Source: Corynebacterium afermentans subsp. afermentans (GTDB lineage: Bacteria > Actinomycetota > Actinomycetes > Mycobacteriales > Mycobacteriaceae). From it: a DNA stretch of 64,000 nt. The stretch covers positions 1,922,001 through 1,986,000 of the forward strand of contig NZ_CP046606.1 of assembly GCF_030408355.1 (NCBI RefSeq). The letters are read 5' to 3'. The stretch's first letter is position 1; each line of letters starts with the position of its first letter. This document shows, in pieces, positions 16,752 through 27,134 of the stretch. A model generated the notes under the pieces. The model was not told the DNA's origin, ran no database searches, and saw only the letters and a list, made by a program, of their open reading frames with translations. The position numbers were made by a program, and so were the translations under genes.

Positions 16752-18227
16752 ATGAGCGCAGTGCTCGACCAAGCAGTCAACCAAATCGTCGCCGGGCTGC
16801 GGTCGCTTGCCAACGTAATGCGCGACCCCGACACTCTCCACCTCGTCTCCACCCACGTGGCCATGGAGCGCCTCCACGCCTGCCTGCCGCTGTTGTCCAA
16901 CGCGGACGCGGCGTTCGCGTTCCTCTGCGACCGGGACGGCGCGGGCGCCCTTGTCGGCGCGAACCACGCGGTGGAGTATCTGACCCGGAGCTTGGGCTTG
17001 TCTCGTCGAGAAGCGTTTGCGCTCCTGGAGCAGGGCAGGAAGCTCTACGGCGAACCCGAGGTGCCTGAGCCGGAAGTGAGCGACGACGAAGAAGACCGCG
17101 AGCGCAAAGAGCAGGAGGCACAAGCGCGACGCAAGAAGGCGCGCGAGGCACAGGAGCGAGCGCGCCGTGCAGCCGAAAAAGCCAACGCAGAGAAGAAGCG
17201 CATTATCACTGACGCGCTCAAAGACCTCAACGCGCACGCAGACCCCGGCTACGAAGAAATCCTCGCCGAAGCGATGGAGGCGGCCGAATCCCACACCGCC
17301 GAAGAGCTGCGGAAGTTCGTCCGCGACCTGGTCAAGCGCGCCAACAAGCGCGGGCGCGACTACGACGGAAAGAAGGACCCCCTCGCCGCGTGGAAGAAGC
17401 GCGGCATCTGGCTCGGGGAACCGGACGCAGACGGTGGCTCGTATTTCAACGGCTACCTCGACGCAGCATCACGGGCGAAGCTGGAGGCATGCCTCGCCGC
17501 CGGCGACCACATGGGATCCAACATGGAAGGCGAGGACGCCGCGAAGCGGGACAGCCGCCGCAAGCACCAGCGCCGCTTGGACCAACTTATGAGCGTGCTC
17601 GATCGTTACTGCGACGCCGCCGCAAAATCCCGCGGAGGGGTGGGCACCGTGGTAGTCACGCTCACCCTTGAGGACCTCATGGGTGCGGATGCCTTCACCG
17701 AGTTCACGACCAACACTTCGGTGTCAGTCACTCCGCTCGATATTGTCCGCCTGGGCCTTGCAGGAGATAGCTTCATCCTCCAACTCGACTCCGCCACCGG
17801 TGTCCCGCTCTCTCTCGGACGCACCCGACTGGCCTCCGTGGAGCAAAAACTCGTGCTGCTGGCGATGCAGAGCGTGTGCGCATGGAACGGCTGCACCAAG
17901 CCGGGCGTCGAACTCGAGGCCCACCACCTGGACTCCTACCTCAGCGGCGGGCTGACCAGCATCGACAACCTGGTCCTACTGTGCCGCGAGCACCACATGT
18001 GCAACAACGACAACAAAGACGGCGCCGGCAACAAGGGCCACTTCGGCCGCGACCCCGACACCGGCGACGTGCACTACCACCCCGCCAACGGCGACCCACC
18101 CAGGCACACCAGCACCTACCAGTACCGCAATTCACCTGGTCAGAGACTCACGAAGAAAGTGAGGGCGCGGCACGGCGGCAACCCAAAACGCCCGCCGGAC
18201 CCTGCCTTATTCGAACCGGACGGTTAA
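16752..18227 (+). CDS. DUF222 / HNH endonuclease (13E12-type) protein
   Basis: A 491-residue protein. A DUF222 helical region fills the first two thirds, with a very charged, probably coiled-coil stretch near 100-145 (many K/E/R/A). A C-terminal HNH domain follows: C-A-W-N-G-C, E-A-H-H-L-D, D-N-L-V-L-L-C-R-E-H-H. The zinc-type cysteines and histidines are intact, so nuclease activity is plausible. ATG 16752 is preferred to GTG 16743 because AAAGGAGGTG lies 6-7 nt before it. Such proteins (13E12 family) are SOS-induced in mycobacteria, and a LexA-like box lies upstream here. Its 3' end overlaps ptrB by 4 nt. Confidence 0.85.
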   Translation: MSAVLDQAVNQIVAGLRSLANVMRDPDTLHLVSTHVAMERLHACLPLLSNADAAFAFLCDRDGAGALVGANHAVEYLTRSLGLSRREAFALLEQGRKLYGEPEVPEPEVSDDEEDRERKEQEAQARRKKAREAQERARRAAEKANAEKKRIITDALKDLNAHADPGYEEILAEAMEAAESHTAEELRKFVRDLVKRANKRGRDYDGKKDPLAAWKKRGIWLGEPDADGGSYFNGYLDAASRAKLEACLAAGDHMGSNMEGEDAAKRDSRRKHQRRLDQLMSVLDRYCDAAAKSRGGVGTVVVTLTLEDLMGADAFTEFTTNTSVSVTPLDIVRLGLAGDSFILQLDSATGVPLSLGRTRLASVEQKLVLLAMQSVCAWNGCTKPGVELEAHHLDSYLSGGLTSIDNLVLLCREHHMCNNDNKDGAGNKGHFGRDPDTGDVHYHPANGDPPRHTSTYQYRNSPGQRLTKKVRARHGGNPKRPPDPALFEPDG

Positions 18228-20305
18228 ACCGCCCCGGCTTTCACCAGCGTCCACGCGTACTCGAACGCGGTCTGCTTCCACTTTGCGTAACGGCCGGACA
18301 CACCACCGTGGCCTGCGGACATCTCCGTCTTCAGCAGGATCTCGCCTGCGGTGCCCACCTCACGCAGCTTGGCCACCCACTTCGCGGGCTCGACGTAGAG
18401 CACGCGGGTGTCGTTCAAGCTTGTCACCGCAAGAATGTCCGGGTAGTCCTGCGCGACGATGTTCTCGTACGGGGCGTACCTCGCCATGTAGTCGTACACC
18501 TCGGGATCGTGGAACGGGTCGCCCCACTCCTCCCACTCGCCCACCGTCAGCGGCAGCTCCGGCTTCAGAATGGAGGTCAGCGGGTCCACGAACGGCACGA
18601 TCGCGAGAATGCCGGCGAACTTCTCTGGCGCCATGTTCGCCACCGCGCCCATGAGTAGGCCGCCTGCGGAGCCACCCTCGGCTACCAGCTGCTCGTGGGT
18701 GGTCAGGCCCAGCTCCACGACGCGGTCCGCACACGCGATGAAGTCCGTGAACGTGTTTGCCTTGTGCAGCATCTTGCCGTTGTCGTACCACGCGCGGCCC
18801 ATCTCGCCGCCGCCGCGCACGTGGGCGCACACCCACACCATGCCGCGGTCGAGCAGACTCAGCCGCGCCACCGAAAACCCGGGGTCCGTGGATGCCTCAT
18901 ACGAGCCGTAGCCGTACAGCAGCGTAGGCGCGGGGCCTTCGACGCCCTTGCGGCGCACCACCGAAATCGGCACCTGCTCCCCGTCCGCGGCGGTTGCCCA
19001 CTCGCGGTAAGCCTCGTACTCGTCCGGGTTGTAACCGCCCTCGATCTCTTTTTCCTTCAGCAGGGTCAGCTCTCCGGTCGCGACCGTGTAATCCAACACC
19101 TGCGAGGGCTGGGTGTACGAGGAGTAGCCAATGCGCACCACCGGGGCGTCCCACTCCGGGTTGCCGCCGAGGCCCACGGTGTAGAGCTCTTCGGAGAACT
19201 CCAACTCCTTGAACTCGCCGAAGCCGCCGTCGAGCGTTGCCACGGCCAGCCGCGGGATCCCGCCGCGCCTGTAGGCCATGAACAAAAAGTCGCGGTAAGT
19301 GTCGATCGCTTCGATGCGCACGGTCTCGGAGTGCTCCACCAGCACGGGCAGCTCCCGCAGGGGCGCCACGGCGCCGACAGGTGTCGTCGCGACGCAGAAG
19401 TTCGCCCCGTGAGCGTTGTGCGTGACCACCCACTGCTCTTTACCGTCGACGACGCAGAAGTCCGGGTGGTACTCGATGCCCGCTTCGCGCTCCCACAGCA
19501 CCTCAAACTCGCCGGTAGGGTCAGTCAGGTCGAGCACGCGGTACTCGGAGGTCAACGACGATGACGCGATGATCATGAGGAAGCGTTCCGCGCGGTCCGC
19601 GCCCACGCCGACGCCGAACTTCTCGTCGGTTTCCTCGTACACCAGCATGTCTTCGGCAGCGGGTGTGCCCAGCTTGTGGCGCCAGATCTGGTGGGGGCGC
19701 CAGGCGTCGTCGCAGCGGACGTAGAACAGATAGTCTTCGCCCGCCCAGGTCGCGCCGTAGAAGAGACCCTGAAGTTCGTCGTCGAGCAGTTCGCCGGTGT
19801 CCAGGTTTTTGAACCGCATGGTGAAGCGCTCGTCGCCTTCGGTGTCGAAGGAGTACGCGAGCAGGCGCCCGGATGTGGACACGGACGATGCCCCGAGTGC
19901 GAAGAACTCGTGCCCGGCGGCGAGCTCGTTGACGTCGAGAAGCACCTGCTCCCCCGGCATGTCCTCGGTGACCTCAGGCGGGGTCCACGGGTCATCGCCG
20001 GTCGGGACGCGGCACGAGATGCCGTAGTCCTTGCCCTCGATGGTGCGGCCGTAGTACCACCAGTCGCCCTGGCGCTGCGGCACGGACATATCGGTCTCTT
20101 TGATGCGGGATTTGATCTCGCCGTAGACGTCGTCCACCAGCCCAGACCAGGCGGACGTTTTCTCCTCCGTATAGGCGTTTTCGGCCTCGAGGTGTGCGAT
20201 GACCTCGGGGTTGTCCTTGTCGCGCAGCCACTCGTAGTTGTCCACGAACTCGCGGCCGTGAAACTTGCGGACAATCGGGCGCATCGAAGCTACGGGTGGG
20301 ATCAT
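18224..20305 (-). CDS. ptrB: Oligopeptidase B / prolyl oligopeptidase family protease
   Basis: A 693-residue S9 serine peptidase: an N-terminal propeller, then an alpha/beta hydrolase domain. The triad is visible as Ser546 in G-G-S-A-G-G, Asp632 in L-N-D-T-R and His666 in G-H-G-G. The N-terminal [10 protein letters not shown] is typical of the oligopeptidase B group, which cuts short peptides after basic residues. I chose ATG 20305 because it overlaps the purC stop (ATGA) with GGGGGAG upstream. No signal peptide; cytoplasmic. Confidence 0.9.
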   Translation of the reverse strand: MIPPVASMRPIVRKFHGREFVDNYEWLRDKDNPEVIAHLEAENAYTEEKTSAWSGLVDDVYGEIKSRIKETDMSVPQRQGDWWYYGRTIEGKDYGISCRVPTGDDPWTPPEVTEDMPGEQVLLDVNELAAGHEFFALGASSVSTSGRLLAYSFDTEGDERFTMRFKNLDTGELLDDELQGLFYGATWAGEDYLFYVRCDDAWRPHQIWRHKLGTPAAEDMLVYEETDEKFGVGVGADRAERFLMIIASSSLTSEYRVLDLTDPTGEFEVLWEREAGIEYHPDFCVVDGKEQWVVTHNAHGANFCVATTPVGAVAPLRELPVLVEHSETVRIEAIDTYRDFLFMAYRRGGIPRLAVATLDGGFGEFKELEFSEELYTVGLGGNPEWDAPVVRIGYSSYTQPSQVLDYTVATGELTLLKEKEIEGGYNPDEYEAYREWATAADGEQVPISVVRRKGVEGPAPTLLYGYGSYEASTDPGFSVARLSLLDRGMVWVCAHVRGGGEMGRAWYDNGKMLHKANTFTDFIACADRVVELGLTTHEQLVAEGGSAGGLLMGAVANMAPEKFAGILAIVPFVDPLTSILKPELPLTVGEWEEWGDPFHDPEVYDYMARYAPYENIVAQDYPDILAVTSLNDTRVLYVEPAKWVAKLREVGTAGEILLKTEMSAGHGGVSGRYAKWKQTAFEYAWTLVKAGAV

Positions 20306-21198
20306 GCGTGCTCCCCCGGCCATTCGGAGAAGCGGCGGCCAGAAAGGCGCTCGTACGCCTCGATGTAGCGGTCGCGGGTGGCCTCCACGACGGAGCCGGG
20401 CAGCTCCGGCGGCGTGGTGCCTTCCTCCTGGTCCCAGCCGGACTTCGGGCCGGTGAGCCAGTTACGCACGTATTGCTTGTCAAAGCTGGGCTGGCTGCGT
20501 CCTTCTTCGTAGTTGTCGGCGGGCCAGTAGCGGGAAGAATCGGGCGTGAGCACTTCGTCGGCGAGCACGAGCTCGCCGTTTTCGTCCAGACCGAACTCGA
20601 GCTTGGTGTCGGCGAGGATGATGCCCTTGGTCTCCGCGTAGTCGGCGGCACGGCGGTATACCTCGAGCGTGGCATCCCGCAGGCGCGTAGCAAGGTCCGC
20701 GCCGAGTTTTCCTGCCATGTGCTCGAAGGTGACGTTGATGTCGTGGTCGCCCTGCTCAGCCTTGGTGGCGGGGGTGAAAATCGGCTCGTCCAGCTTGGAC
20801 GCCTCGGTCAGCCCCTCGGGCAGCTTCACGCCGCAAACACGGCCGGTGGCGTCGTATTCCTTCTTGCCGGAGCCGGTGAGGTAGCCGCGGGCCACACATT
20901 CGAACGGCACCATGTCCAGCTTCTTCACCACCATGGCGCGGCCGAGGACGTCTTCGGGGATACGTTCGTCGTCGATCGGGCCGGCCAGGTGGTTCGGCAC
21001 GTCGGAAAGCAGGTCGAAGAAGAACATGGAGGTAGCGGTGAGGATCCGCCCCTTGTCCGGGATCGCCGGTTCGAGGGAGAAGTCGAAGGCGGAGATGCGG
21101 TCTGTCGCGACCATGAGCAGGGTCTGCTCATCCACCTCGTAGATCTCGCGAACCTTGCCGCCGGAGATGTGTGAGTAATCTGAAAGCTCTGGACGCAT
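20302..21198 (-). CDS. purC: SAICAR synthetase
   Basis: A 298-residue enzyme that joins aspartate to CAIR. The opening [13 protein letters not shown] and T-D-R-I-S-A-F-D are family hallmarks. The ATG at 21198 was chosen because M-R-P-E-L-S-D fits the family start and a TATACT hexamer ends 7 nt before it. An upstream start at 21270 would lie inside the divergent gene. It is followed by ptrB with a 4-nt overlap. Confidence 0.95.
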   Translation of the reverse strand: MRPELSDYSHISGGKVREIYEVDEQTLLMVATDRISAFDFSLEPAIPDKGRILTATSMFFFDLLSDVPNHLAGPIDDERIPEDVLGRAMVVKKLDMVPFECVARGYLTGSGKKEYDATGRVCGVKLPEGLTEASKLDEPIFTPATKAEQGDHDINVTFEHMAGKLGADLATRLRDATLEVYRRAADYAETKGIILADTKLEFGLDENGELVLADEVLTPDSSRYWPADNYEEGRSQPSFDKQYVRNWLTGPKSGWDQEEGTTPPELPGSVVEATRDRYIEAYERLSGRRFSEWPGEHA

Positions 21199-21204
21199 GC
21201 GCGC

Positions 21205-21211
21205 TAGTATA
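21205..21211. promoter_or_regulatory. Overlapping divergent -10 boxes, leaderless purC and lipoprotein gene
   Basis: The same 7 bp give TATACT on the minus strand (21206-21211, 7 nt before the purC ATG) and TAGTAT on the plus strand (21205-21210, 7 nt before the GTG at 21218). Both genes lack ribosome sites. Confidence 0.55.
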
Positions 21212-21217
21212 TGCGCC

Positions 21218-21745
21218 GTGAAAAACCGCGCTACCGTTGTCCTCCTCCCGCTTATCCTCGCAGCGTGCACCGCACCTTCGGAGTTCAGCGGAGAGATGCC
21301 GGATTTCTATCCTTCGCGCGATGGCGCCACATTCCGTTTCGGCCAGACCGGCAAAATCCTCACCGAGGATGTTCGTTACCACGTGCCGGTGCAGTGGGAG
21401 GTCACGGTGGACGAGCCGACCACCACCCGCGCGCCCCGCAGCGCCGAGCACGCCCGCTCCATCGTGTGCTTCCCCGTCAGCTTCACGCCGGTTGCCATCG
21501 GCGAGTTTCCCATGGATGTCACGGTTGCGTTGCCGGAGCTTTTGCCTATCGACGGCGACCTCGCCGCCAACGTGGCCGACCCCAGCTACTGCGGCGACTG
21601 GGACATCACCGGCTACACCGGCGAACTCGAAGCAAACGAAACCTACACCGGCTTCGTGGCCTCCTGGGAGGGCAGTGCCGACCCAGGAATCATCGGCCGG
21701 GGCGTCGAGCTCAAATCCCGCGACGCCACCCTGACCTGGCAGTAA
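21218..21745 (+). CDS. Hypothetical lipoprotein
   Basis: A 175-residue protein with a short signal and lipobox L-A-A-C (Cys17). The rest looks like a compact beta-rich domain with a few cysteines (including C-F-P and Y-C-G-D-W). I do not recognise a family. The GTG at 21218 fits the signal length and the leaderless promoter. It converges on purB with only 3 nt between stops. Confidence 0.7.
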   Translation: MKNRATVVLLPLILAACTAPSEFSGEMPDFYPSRDGATFRFGQTGKILTEDVRYHVPVQWEVTVDEPTTTRAPRSAEHARSIVCFPVSFTPVAIGEFPMDVTVALPELLPIDGDLAANVADPSYCGDWDITGYTGELEANETYTGFVASWEGSADPGIIGRGVELKSRDATLTWQ

Positions 21746-21748
21746 GCG

Positions 21749-23185
21749 CTACAGGATGTCGCCCGGGGTGTAGGCGGCGGCCTGCGGATGCGCGTCGACA
21801 AGCTTTTGCACCCTCGCGAGCACCCGGTCAACCTGGGACTCGGCCGCGCCGATGAAGGCGTGCTTGTCCTCCAACGCCGCGTCCAGCTGAGCCTGATCCA
21901 ACGGCAGGCGCTCGTCGGTGGCCAAACGCTCCACCAAGTTCTGCTCCGCGCCGCGCTCGCGCATGTCCAGCGCCATGGCGACCGCGTTTTCCTTGATCAC
22001 CTCGTGCGCCGTCTCGCGCCCGACGCCTGCGCGAACGCTTGCCATGAGGATGCGGGTGGTGGCCAAAAACGGCAGGTAGCGGTCCAGCTCACGGTTGATC
22101 ATGGCCGGGAACGCCCCGAACTCGTCGAGCACGGTGAGCATGGTCTCCAGCTGGCCGTCGATGGCAAAGAACGCGTCCGGCAGTGCGACGCGGCGCACCA
22201 CGGAGCAGAACACGTCGCCTTCGTTCCACTGCTGCCCGGCGAGGTCCCCCACCATGGTGAGGTAGCCACGCAGGATGACCTGGAAGCCGCCGACGCGCTC
22301 GCAGGAACGCGCGTTCATCTTGTGCGGCATGGCGGATGAACCGACCTGGCCTTCCTTGAAGCCTTCGGTGACGGTTTCGTTGCCGGCCATGAGGCGGATC
22401 GTGGTGGCCAGCGAGGACGGTCCCGCACCCAGCTGCACCAGCGAGGACACGACGTCGAAGTCGAGGGAGCGCGGGTAAACCTGCCCCACCGAATCAAACA
22501 CGCGGTCAAAGCCGAGACCTTCTGCGATGCCCTGCTCGAGGCGGGAAAGCTTGTCCTCGTCGCCCCCCATGAGGTCCAGCATGTCCTGCGCGGTACCCAT
22601 CGGCCCCTTGATGCCGCGGAGGGGATACCGAGACAACAGCTCCTCGACGCGCTCCACCGCGACCAGGATTTCATCGGCTGCCGACGCGAAACGCTTGCCC
22701 AGGGTGGTCGCCTGCGCCGCCACATTGTGGGAGCGGCCGGCCATGACCAGGGACTTGTACTCGCCGGCACGGTTGCCGACGGCTTTGAGCAGCGCGATCG
22801 CCTTGTCGCGGGTGAGCTCGAGCGCGCGGCGCACCTGCAGCTGCTCCACGTTTTCGGTCAGGTCGCGCGAGGTCATGCCCTTGTGGATTTCTTCGTGGCC
22901 AGCCAGCGCGTTGAACTCCTCGATGCGCGCCTTCACGTCGTGGCGGGTGACCCGCTCGCGCTCTGCGATCGAGTCCAGGTCCACCTGGTCGATGACTTTC
23001 TCGTAGTCTTCGATCGCGCCCGGTTCGACGGAAACACCGAGCTCTTGCTGCGCTTTTAGCACCGCGATCCAGAGCTGGCGCTCCAGGATGATCTTGTGCT
23101 CCGGGGCCCACAGGGTGGCCATCTCCGGGGAGGCGTAACGGTTACTTAGAACATTCGCGTTATTCGGCTTCACGGCATTCATCAT
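21749..23185 (-). CDS. purB: Adenylosuccinate lyase
   Basis: A 478-residue fumarase-superfamily lyase acting twice in purine synthesis (SAICAR to AICAR, adenylosuccinate to AMP). The signature loop [10 protein letters not shown] is present. Two adjacent ATGs are possible; the first (23185) overlaps the purD stop as ATGA and is preferred. Confidence 0.96.
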   Translation of the reverse strand: MMNAVKPNNANVLSNRYASPEMATLWAPEHKIILERQLWIAVLKAQQELGVSVEPGAIEDYEKVIDQVDLDSIAERERVTRHDVKARIEEFNALAGHEEIHKGMTSRDLTENVEQLQVRRALELTRDKAIALLKAVGNRAGEYKSLVMAGRSHNVAAQATTLGKRFASAADEILVAVERVEELLSRYPLRGIKGPMGTAQDMLDLMGGDEDKLSRLEQGIAEGLGFDRVFDSVGQVYPRSLDFDVVSSLVQLGAGPSSLATTIRLMAGNETVTEGFKEGQVGSSAMPHKMNARSCERVGGFQVILRGYLTMVGDLAGQQWNEGDVFCSVVRRVALPDAFFAIDGQLETMLTVLDEFGAFPAMINRELDRYLPFLATTRILMASVRAGVGRETAHEVIKENAVAMALDMRERGAEQNLVERLATDERLPLDQAQLDAALEDKHAFIGAAESQVDRVLARVQKLVDAHPQAAAYTPGDIL

Positions 23186-24429
23186 AGGGAGATGGCACCC
23201 TCAATCGCGGGGCGGGCGATGTCCTTGCGGTAGAACGCCCCGGGAAGTTCGATACCTTCGATGATCTGGTACGCCTGCGCAACGGCGTCCTCGAGCGTCG
23301 CGCCTTGGCCCACCACGCCAAGCACGCGGCCGCCTGCCGCGACGTACTCACCGTTTTCTTCCTTGGTGCCGGCGTGCAGCACCCGCGAGGGATCGTTCAA
23401 CGCTTCGCCGCTCACAACACCACCGGTCTTGGCAGCCTGCGGGTAGCCCTCGGCCGCCAGCACCACCATTGCGGCGAACCCGTCGCGCCACTGCAGTTCC
23501 CCGACCTCGTCCAAGCGCCCCTGGGCCACTGCGAGGAGCACGTCCGCCAGCGGGGTCTGCAAAAGCGACAGCACCGCCTGGGTCTCCGGGTCGCCGAAAC
23601 GGGCGTTGAACTCCACCACTGCCGGGCCCTGCGGACCCCAAGCGGCGCCGATGTACAAAAGGCCCTGGTACGGGGTCCCGCGGCGCACCATTTCTTCCGC
23701 CACCGGGCGCGCGATGGTGTCCACGATTGTCTGCACGCCATCCTCCGGCAGCCACGGCAGCGGCGCGTACGCACCCATGCCACCGGTGTTGGGGCCCTCG
23801 TCGTTGTCGTAGGCGCGCTTGTGGTCCTGCGCGGGCAGCAACGGCACCACCGTCTCGCCGTCCACGAGGCAGAATAGCGAGACCTCGGGGCCTTCCAGGA
23901 AGGATTCGAACAGTACCGGGTTGCCGGTCGCCAGCACCGCTTCCGCGTGCGCTTTCGCCTCGGCGCGGTCCTCGGTGACCACCACGCCTTTGCCGCCTGC
24001 CAGGCCGTCGTCCTTGACCACGTAGCGCGGGCCGTACTCGTCCAGCGCGGCCTCAACGTCCGACGTCGTCTCGACGCGGGTCGCCGACGCGGTGAGCACC
24101 CCCGCCGCGGCCATGACGTCCTTGGCAAAGGCCTTGGACCCCTCGAGCTGCGCCGCGGCCTTCGTCGGGCCGAACACCGGCACGCCGGCTTCGATCAGCG
24201 CGTCGGCCGCGCCCGCAACCAGGGGCACCTCCGGGCCGATCACCACAAGCTCCGCGTCGATGTCGCGGGCCAGCGCCACAATCTCGTCCGGGGAGGCGAC
24301 GTCGACGGACCGTACCGTCGCTAAGCGGGACATGCCCGCGTTACCCGGTGCGACGGTAAGTTCGTGGCCGTGCATTGCGTTGAGTAGGGCGTGTTCGCGG
24401 CCGCCCGAACCGATGACAAGGATGCGCAT
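23182..24429 (-). CDS. purD: Phosphoribosylamine-glycine ligase (GAR synthetase)
   Basis: A 415-residue ATP-grasp ligase. It opens [14 protein letters not shown], the family N-terminus, which fixes the start at 24429 rather than at the longer frame to 24546. [10 protein letters not shown] is the ATP loop. A TAAATT hexamer ends 7 nt before the ATG, suggesting a leaderless mRNA. purB follows with an overlapping stop/start. Confidence 0.96.
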   Translation of the reverse strand: MRILVIGSGGREHALLNAMHGHELTVAPGNAGMSRLATVRSVDVASPDEIVALARDIDAELVVIGPEVPLVAGAADALIEAGVPVFGPTKAAAQLEGSKAFAKDVMAAAGVLTASATRVETTSDVEAALDEYGPRYVVKDDGLAGGKGVVVTEDRAEAKAHAEAVLATGNPVLFESFLEGPEVSLFCLVDGETVVPLLPAQDHKRAYDNDEGPNTGGMGAYAPLPWLPEDGVQTIVDTIARPVAEEMVRRGTPYQGLLYIGAAWGPQGPAVVEFNARFGDPETQAVLSLLQTPLADVLLAVAQGRLDEVGELQWRDGFAAMVVLAAEGYPQAAKTGGVVSGEALNDPSRVLHAGTKEENGEYVAAGGRVLGVVGQGATLEDAVAQAYQIIEGIELPGAFYRKDIARPAIEGAISL

Positions 24430-24436
24430 GCGCCCC

Positions 24437-24442
24437 AATTTA
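24437..24442 (-). promoter_or_regulatory. -10 box of leaderless purD-purB
   Basis: TAAATT on the minus strand, 7 nt before the purD ATG; no ribosome site is visible. Confidence 0.45.
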
Positions 24443-24446
24443 CCGG

Positions 24447-24452
24447 TAGCGT
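24447..24452 (+). promoter_or_regulatory. -10 box of leaderless HIT gene
   Basis: TAGCGT ends 8 nt before the HIT ATG at 24461. It overlaps one copy of the dispersed 11-mer (24450-24460), which ends exactly at the start codon. Confidence 0.4.
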
Positions 24453-24460
24453 CGATAAGC

Positions 24461-24877
24461 ATGAGCACCGTATTCAGCAAGATCATCGCCGGCGAGATCC
24501 CGGGCCGCATCGTGTACCAGGACGACACCGTCGCAGCCTTCCTCACAATCGAACCCGTCGCCTACGGCCACACGCTGGTCGTGCCGGTGGAAGAGATCGA
24601 CAAGTGGACCGACATCCCAGCGGAGCTGTGGTCGCACATGAACGAGGTCGCCCAAAACATTGGCGCGGTCATCGTGGAGAAGTTCAACGCAGAGCGCGCC
24701 GGCTACCTCATCGCCGGCTTCGAGGTGCCGCACGCCCACATCCACGTGTTCCCCGCCAACGACATGTCGGGCTACACGCTGTCTACCGCGATGCGCCACG
24801 ATGAAACCGACGCGGAGAAGATGGACGCCGCCGCGGACACCATCAGAGAAGCTCTTAGAGCGCAGGAAGCGAAATAG
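24461..24877 (+). CDS. HIT family nucleotide hydrolase
   Basis: A 138-residue histidine-triad protein with the catalytic H-A-H-I-H-V-F near residue 90. Family members hydrolyse or transfer nucleotidyl groups from purine mononucleotide derivatives. The start M-S-T-V-F-S-K-I-I is the usual one. It is divergent from purD. Its last 23 nt overlap the 3' end of phoS on the other strand. Confidence 0.92.
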   Translation: MSTVFSKIIAGEIPGRIVYQDDTVAAFLTIEPVAYGHTLVVPVEEIDKWTDIPAELWSHMNEVAQNIGAVIVEKFNAERAGYLIAGFEVPHAHIHVFPANDMSGYTLSTAMRHDETDAEKMDAAADTIREALRAQEAK

Positions 24878-26231
24878 TAAACGTCGAGCCCTCCCCCGGC
24901 GCGGTGGTCACTTTCACGGTGCCGTGGTGCGCCTCAATGAGGGACTTGGTGATGGCCAGGCCCAGCCCCGAACCGCCGGTGGCGCGGTTGCGGGAGGTGT
25001 CGGCGCGGTAGAAGCGCTCGAAGATGTGCTCCGCGTCCTTGGCCTCCATGCCGCGGCCGTTGTCGGCGACGTCGATGACAACGCGGTCGAGGTTCTTGCG
25101 GATAGTCACGGTGACTTCCGCGTCCGGGCCGGCGTGCTTGTAGGCGTTGGTGATCAGGTTCACCAGCACCTGGTGCAGGCGGTCGGGATCGCCGTTGACC
25201 TGGGCGACATCCGGGGTGTCCGTGACGACTTCCACGGTGCGGTCCGGGAAAGCGGCATCGACGGTGCTCTTCGCGGACAGCACCCACTCCAGCACGTCCA
25301 TCGGTTTCTTCTCTAGGCGCGCGCCCTCGGCGCGGGTGAGCGCCAGCAGGTCCTCCACCAAAAGCTGCATGCGGGCGGACTCTTCGTCGATTTTGCCCAG
25401 GACCATGTCCGGGTCGTTCGCCATCCCCTTCCGGTACAGCTCCGTGTACCCTCGCACGCTGGTTAGAGGTGTGCGCAGCTCGTGCGAGGCGTCCCCGACA
25501 AAGCGGCGCATCTGTTCCTCTTGGGTGCGGGCGTTATCCAGGGAGTCCTGCAACTTCGACACCATGGTGTTCATGGCGAAGGACAAACTGCCCACTTCAG
25601 TCTCACGCGGCCAGGCGGGCACACGGCTGTCCGTCTCGCCGTTCGCAATAGCCAACGCCGTGTTCTCCACGATCTTCAGCGGCGCGAGCGCACGGGCCAC
25701 CATGTAGTTCGCGGCCACGCCGATGCCGAACAGCGCCAGCACACCGACCCCGGCTTCCACCCAGGCGAGCGCGCGAAGCATCTTCGCCTCGGTTTCCAGC
25801 GACTTAGCCACGTACTGCACAGTGCCGTCGGACTGCTGGTGCGCCATCGCCCGCCACTTCACACCTTGGACTTTGTCGTCGACGGAGGGAATGGTGGTGG
25901 GGTGGTCGAGGCGCTCCACCTTTGAGTAGTCCGGCGGGTTCACCGATCCCCTGCGCGGCACCAGCTGGTCGTGACCGGGGTACAGGGTGGCTTGGTTGAA
26001 CTCGCTGGGCAGGCTGAGGATGTTGAACTGCCAGGCGGGTGTTTGCTGCGCCCACGTTGCCATGCCTTCGCGCAGTTGGTCGTCTGCGCGGTCGACCAGA
26101 AAGTAGCGCATGACAAAGTAGATCAGCACCGAGCTCAGCGCGATGCCGATCGTCGATGCGGCCATCACCACCGCGACAAGCTGCCGCTTGAGCGGCTTTT
26201 TCGACGGCGCCGTTAACACCGAATAGGACAT
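24855..26231 (-). CDS. phoS: Sensor histidine kinase PhoS-type
   Basis: A 458-residue membrane kinase. A first membrane segment lies around 15-37, an extracytoplasmic sensor domain at about 40-150, a second membrane segment at about 155-180, then HAMP. The dimerisation helix carries the phospho-His in D-A-S-H-E-L-R-T-P-L-T-S. N-L-I-T-N-A-Y, D-N-G-R-G-M and G-S-G-L-G-L-A-I are the ATP boxes. It starts 4 nt after the response regulator gene. By regulator identity and position it corresponds to PhoS of C. glutamicum (PhoR in mycobacteria), the phosphate-starvation sensor. Confidence 0.88.
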   Translation of the reverse strand: MSYSVLTAPSKKPLKRQLVAVVMAASTIGIALSSVLIYFVMRYFLVDRADDQLREGMATWAQQTPAWQFNILSLPSEFNQATLYPGHDQLVPRRGSVNPPDYSKVERLDHPTTIPSVDDKVQGVKWRAMAHQQSDGTVQYVAKSLETEAKMLRALAWVEAGVGVLALFGIGVAANYMVARALAPLKIVENTALAIANGETDSRVPAWPRETEVGSLSFAMNTMVSKLQDSLDNARTQEEQMRRFVGDASHELRTPLTSVRGYTELYRKGMANDPDMVLGKIDEESARMQLLVEDLLALTRAEGARLEKKPMDVLEWVLSAKSTVDAAFPDRTVEVVTDTPDVAQVNGDPDRLHQVLVNLITNAYKHAGPDAEVTVTIRKNLDRVVIDVADNGRGMEAKDAEHIFERFYRADTSRNRATGGSGLGLAITKSLIEAHHGTVKVTTAPGEGSTFTISLPAL

Positions 26232-26235
26232 TGCA

Positions 26236-26943
26236 CTACTGACGCGGGGTGCGCAGCACGTAGCCGACACCGCGGACGGTGTGGATCAGCTGCACGTCGC
26301 CGGTGTCGACCTTGCGGCGCAGATACGAGATGTAGGACTCGACCACGTTGCCGTCGCCGCCGAAGTCGTAGTGCCACACGTTGTCCAGGATCTTCGCCTT
26401 GGACACCACCACCTCGGCGTTGAGCATAAGGTAGCGCAGCAGGTTGAACTCGGTGGGCGACAGTTCCACGATCTCGCCGGCCTTGGTCACCTCGTGGGTA
26501 TCGTCGTTGAGCGTGAGATCCGCGTAGCGCAGGGTGCTGTCTTCGTTGGAATCTTCGCTGACGTTGCCGCGGCGCAGGATCACGCGCAGGCGCGTGATCA
26601 CCTCTTCAAGAGAAAACGGCTTGGTCACGTAGTCGTCCGCGCCGATGGTGAGGCCGTGGATGCGGTCTTCCACTGCGTCCTTCGCGGTGAGGAAGAGCAC
26701 CGGCGCGTCCAGGCCTTCGGCACGCAGCTTGCTTAGCAGCTCGAAGCCGTCCATCTCCGGCATCATCACGTCGAGGATGTAGGCGTCCGGCTTCCAAGAG
26801 TGGGCGAGCTCGATGGCTGCGGGACCGGAGTTTGCGGTCTCCACCTCGAACCCTTGGAACTTCAGGGAAACAGTTAACAGTTCCACGATGTTCGGCTCAT
26901 CGTCGACGACGAGCACCTTCAGGTTCTGCGAGTTCTCTGCCAT
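26236..26943 (-). CDS. phoR: Response regulator, PhoP/PhoR type (OmpR family)
   Basis: A 235-residue regulator: receiver domain with phospho-acceptor Asp58 and D-D-Y-V-T-K-P-F-S-L-E-E, then a winged helix with S-P-T-E-F-N-L-L-R-Y and V-R-G-V-G-Y-V-L-R. It is strikingly similar throughout to M. tuberculosis PhoP; the C. glutamicum name is PhoR. It should control phosphate-starvation genes. ATG 26943 is preferred to GTG 26952, which sits too close to the GGAAAG ribosome site. The kinase gene follows. Confidence 0.9.
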   Translation of the reverse strand: MAENSQNLKVLVVDDEPNIVELLTVSLKFQGFEVETANSGPAAIELAHSWKPDAYILDVMMPEMDGFELLSKLRAEGLDAPVLFLTAKDAVEDRIHGLTIGADDYVTKPFSLEEVITRLRVILRRGNVSEDSNEDSTLRYADLTLNDDTHEVTKAGEIVELSPTEFNLLRYLMLNAEVVVSKAKILDNVWHYDFGGDGNVVESYISYLRRKVDTGDVQLIHTVRGVGYVLRTPRQ

Positions 26944-27110
26944 GACAATCACTTTCCGTTTCGTTGCAAAATTCTGCGTTGCAAATTCCGTATTGCTAAC
27001 AAGATAGAGCGATTAAACCGCACAAGTCTGCACGTTTCCTGTACGTCCACTGAATAGCCCTAGCGGACTTCCCCCGAAATGTCTCCCCGCACGACAAGCC
27101 CCACAAAAGA

Positions 27111-27127
27111 ATTGGAGCTGGAGACGG
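27111..27127. repeat. Duplicated 3' end of tRNA-Thr (att-like, left copy)
   Basis: A 17-bp direct repeat identical to 27651-27667, which is the CCA end, acceptor stem and part of the T-stem of the tRNA-Thr gene. The two copies bracket the IS remnant, as attL/attR or target duplications do. Confidence 0.6.
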
Positions 27128-27134
27128 TGTCTGA

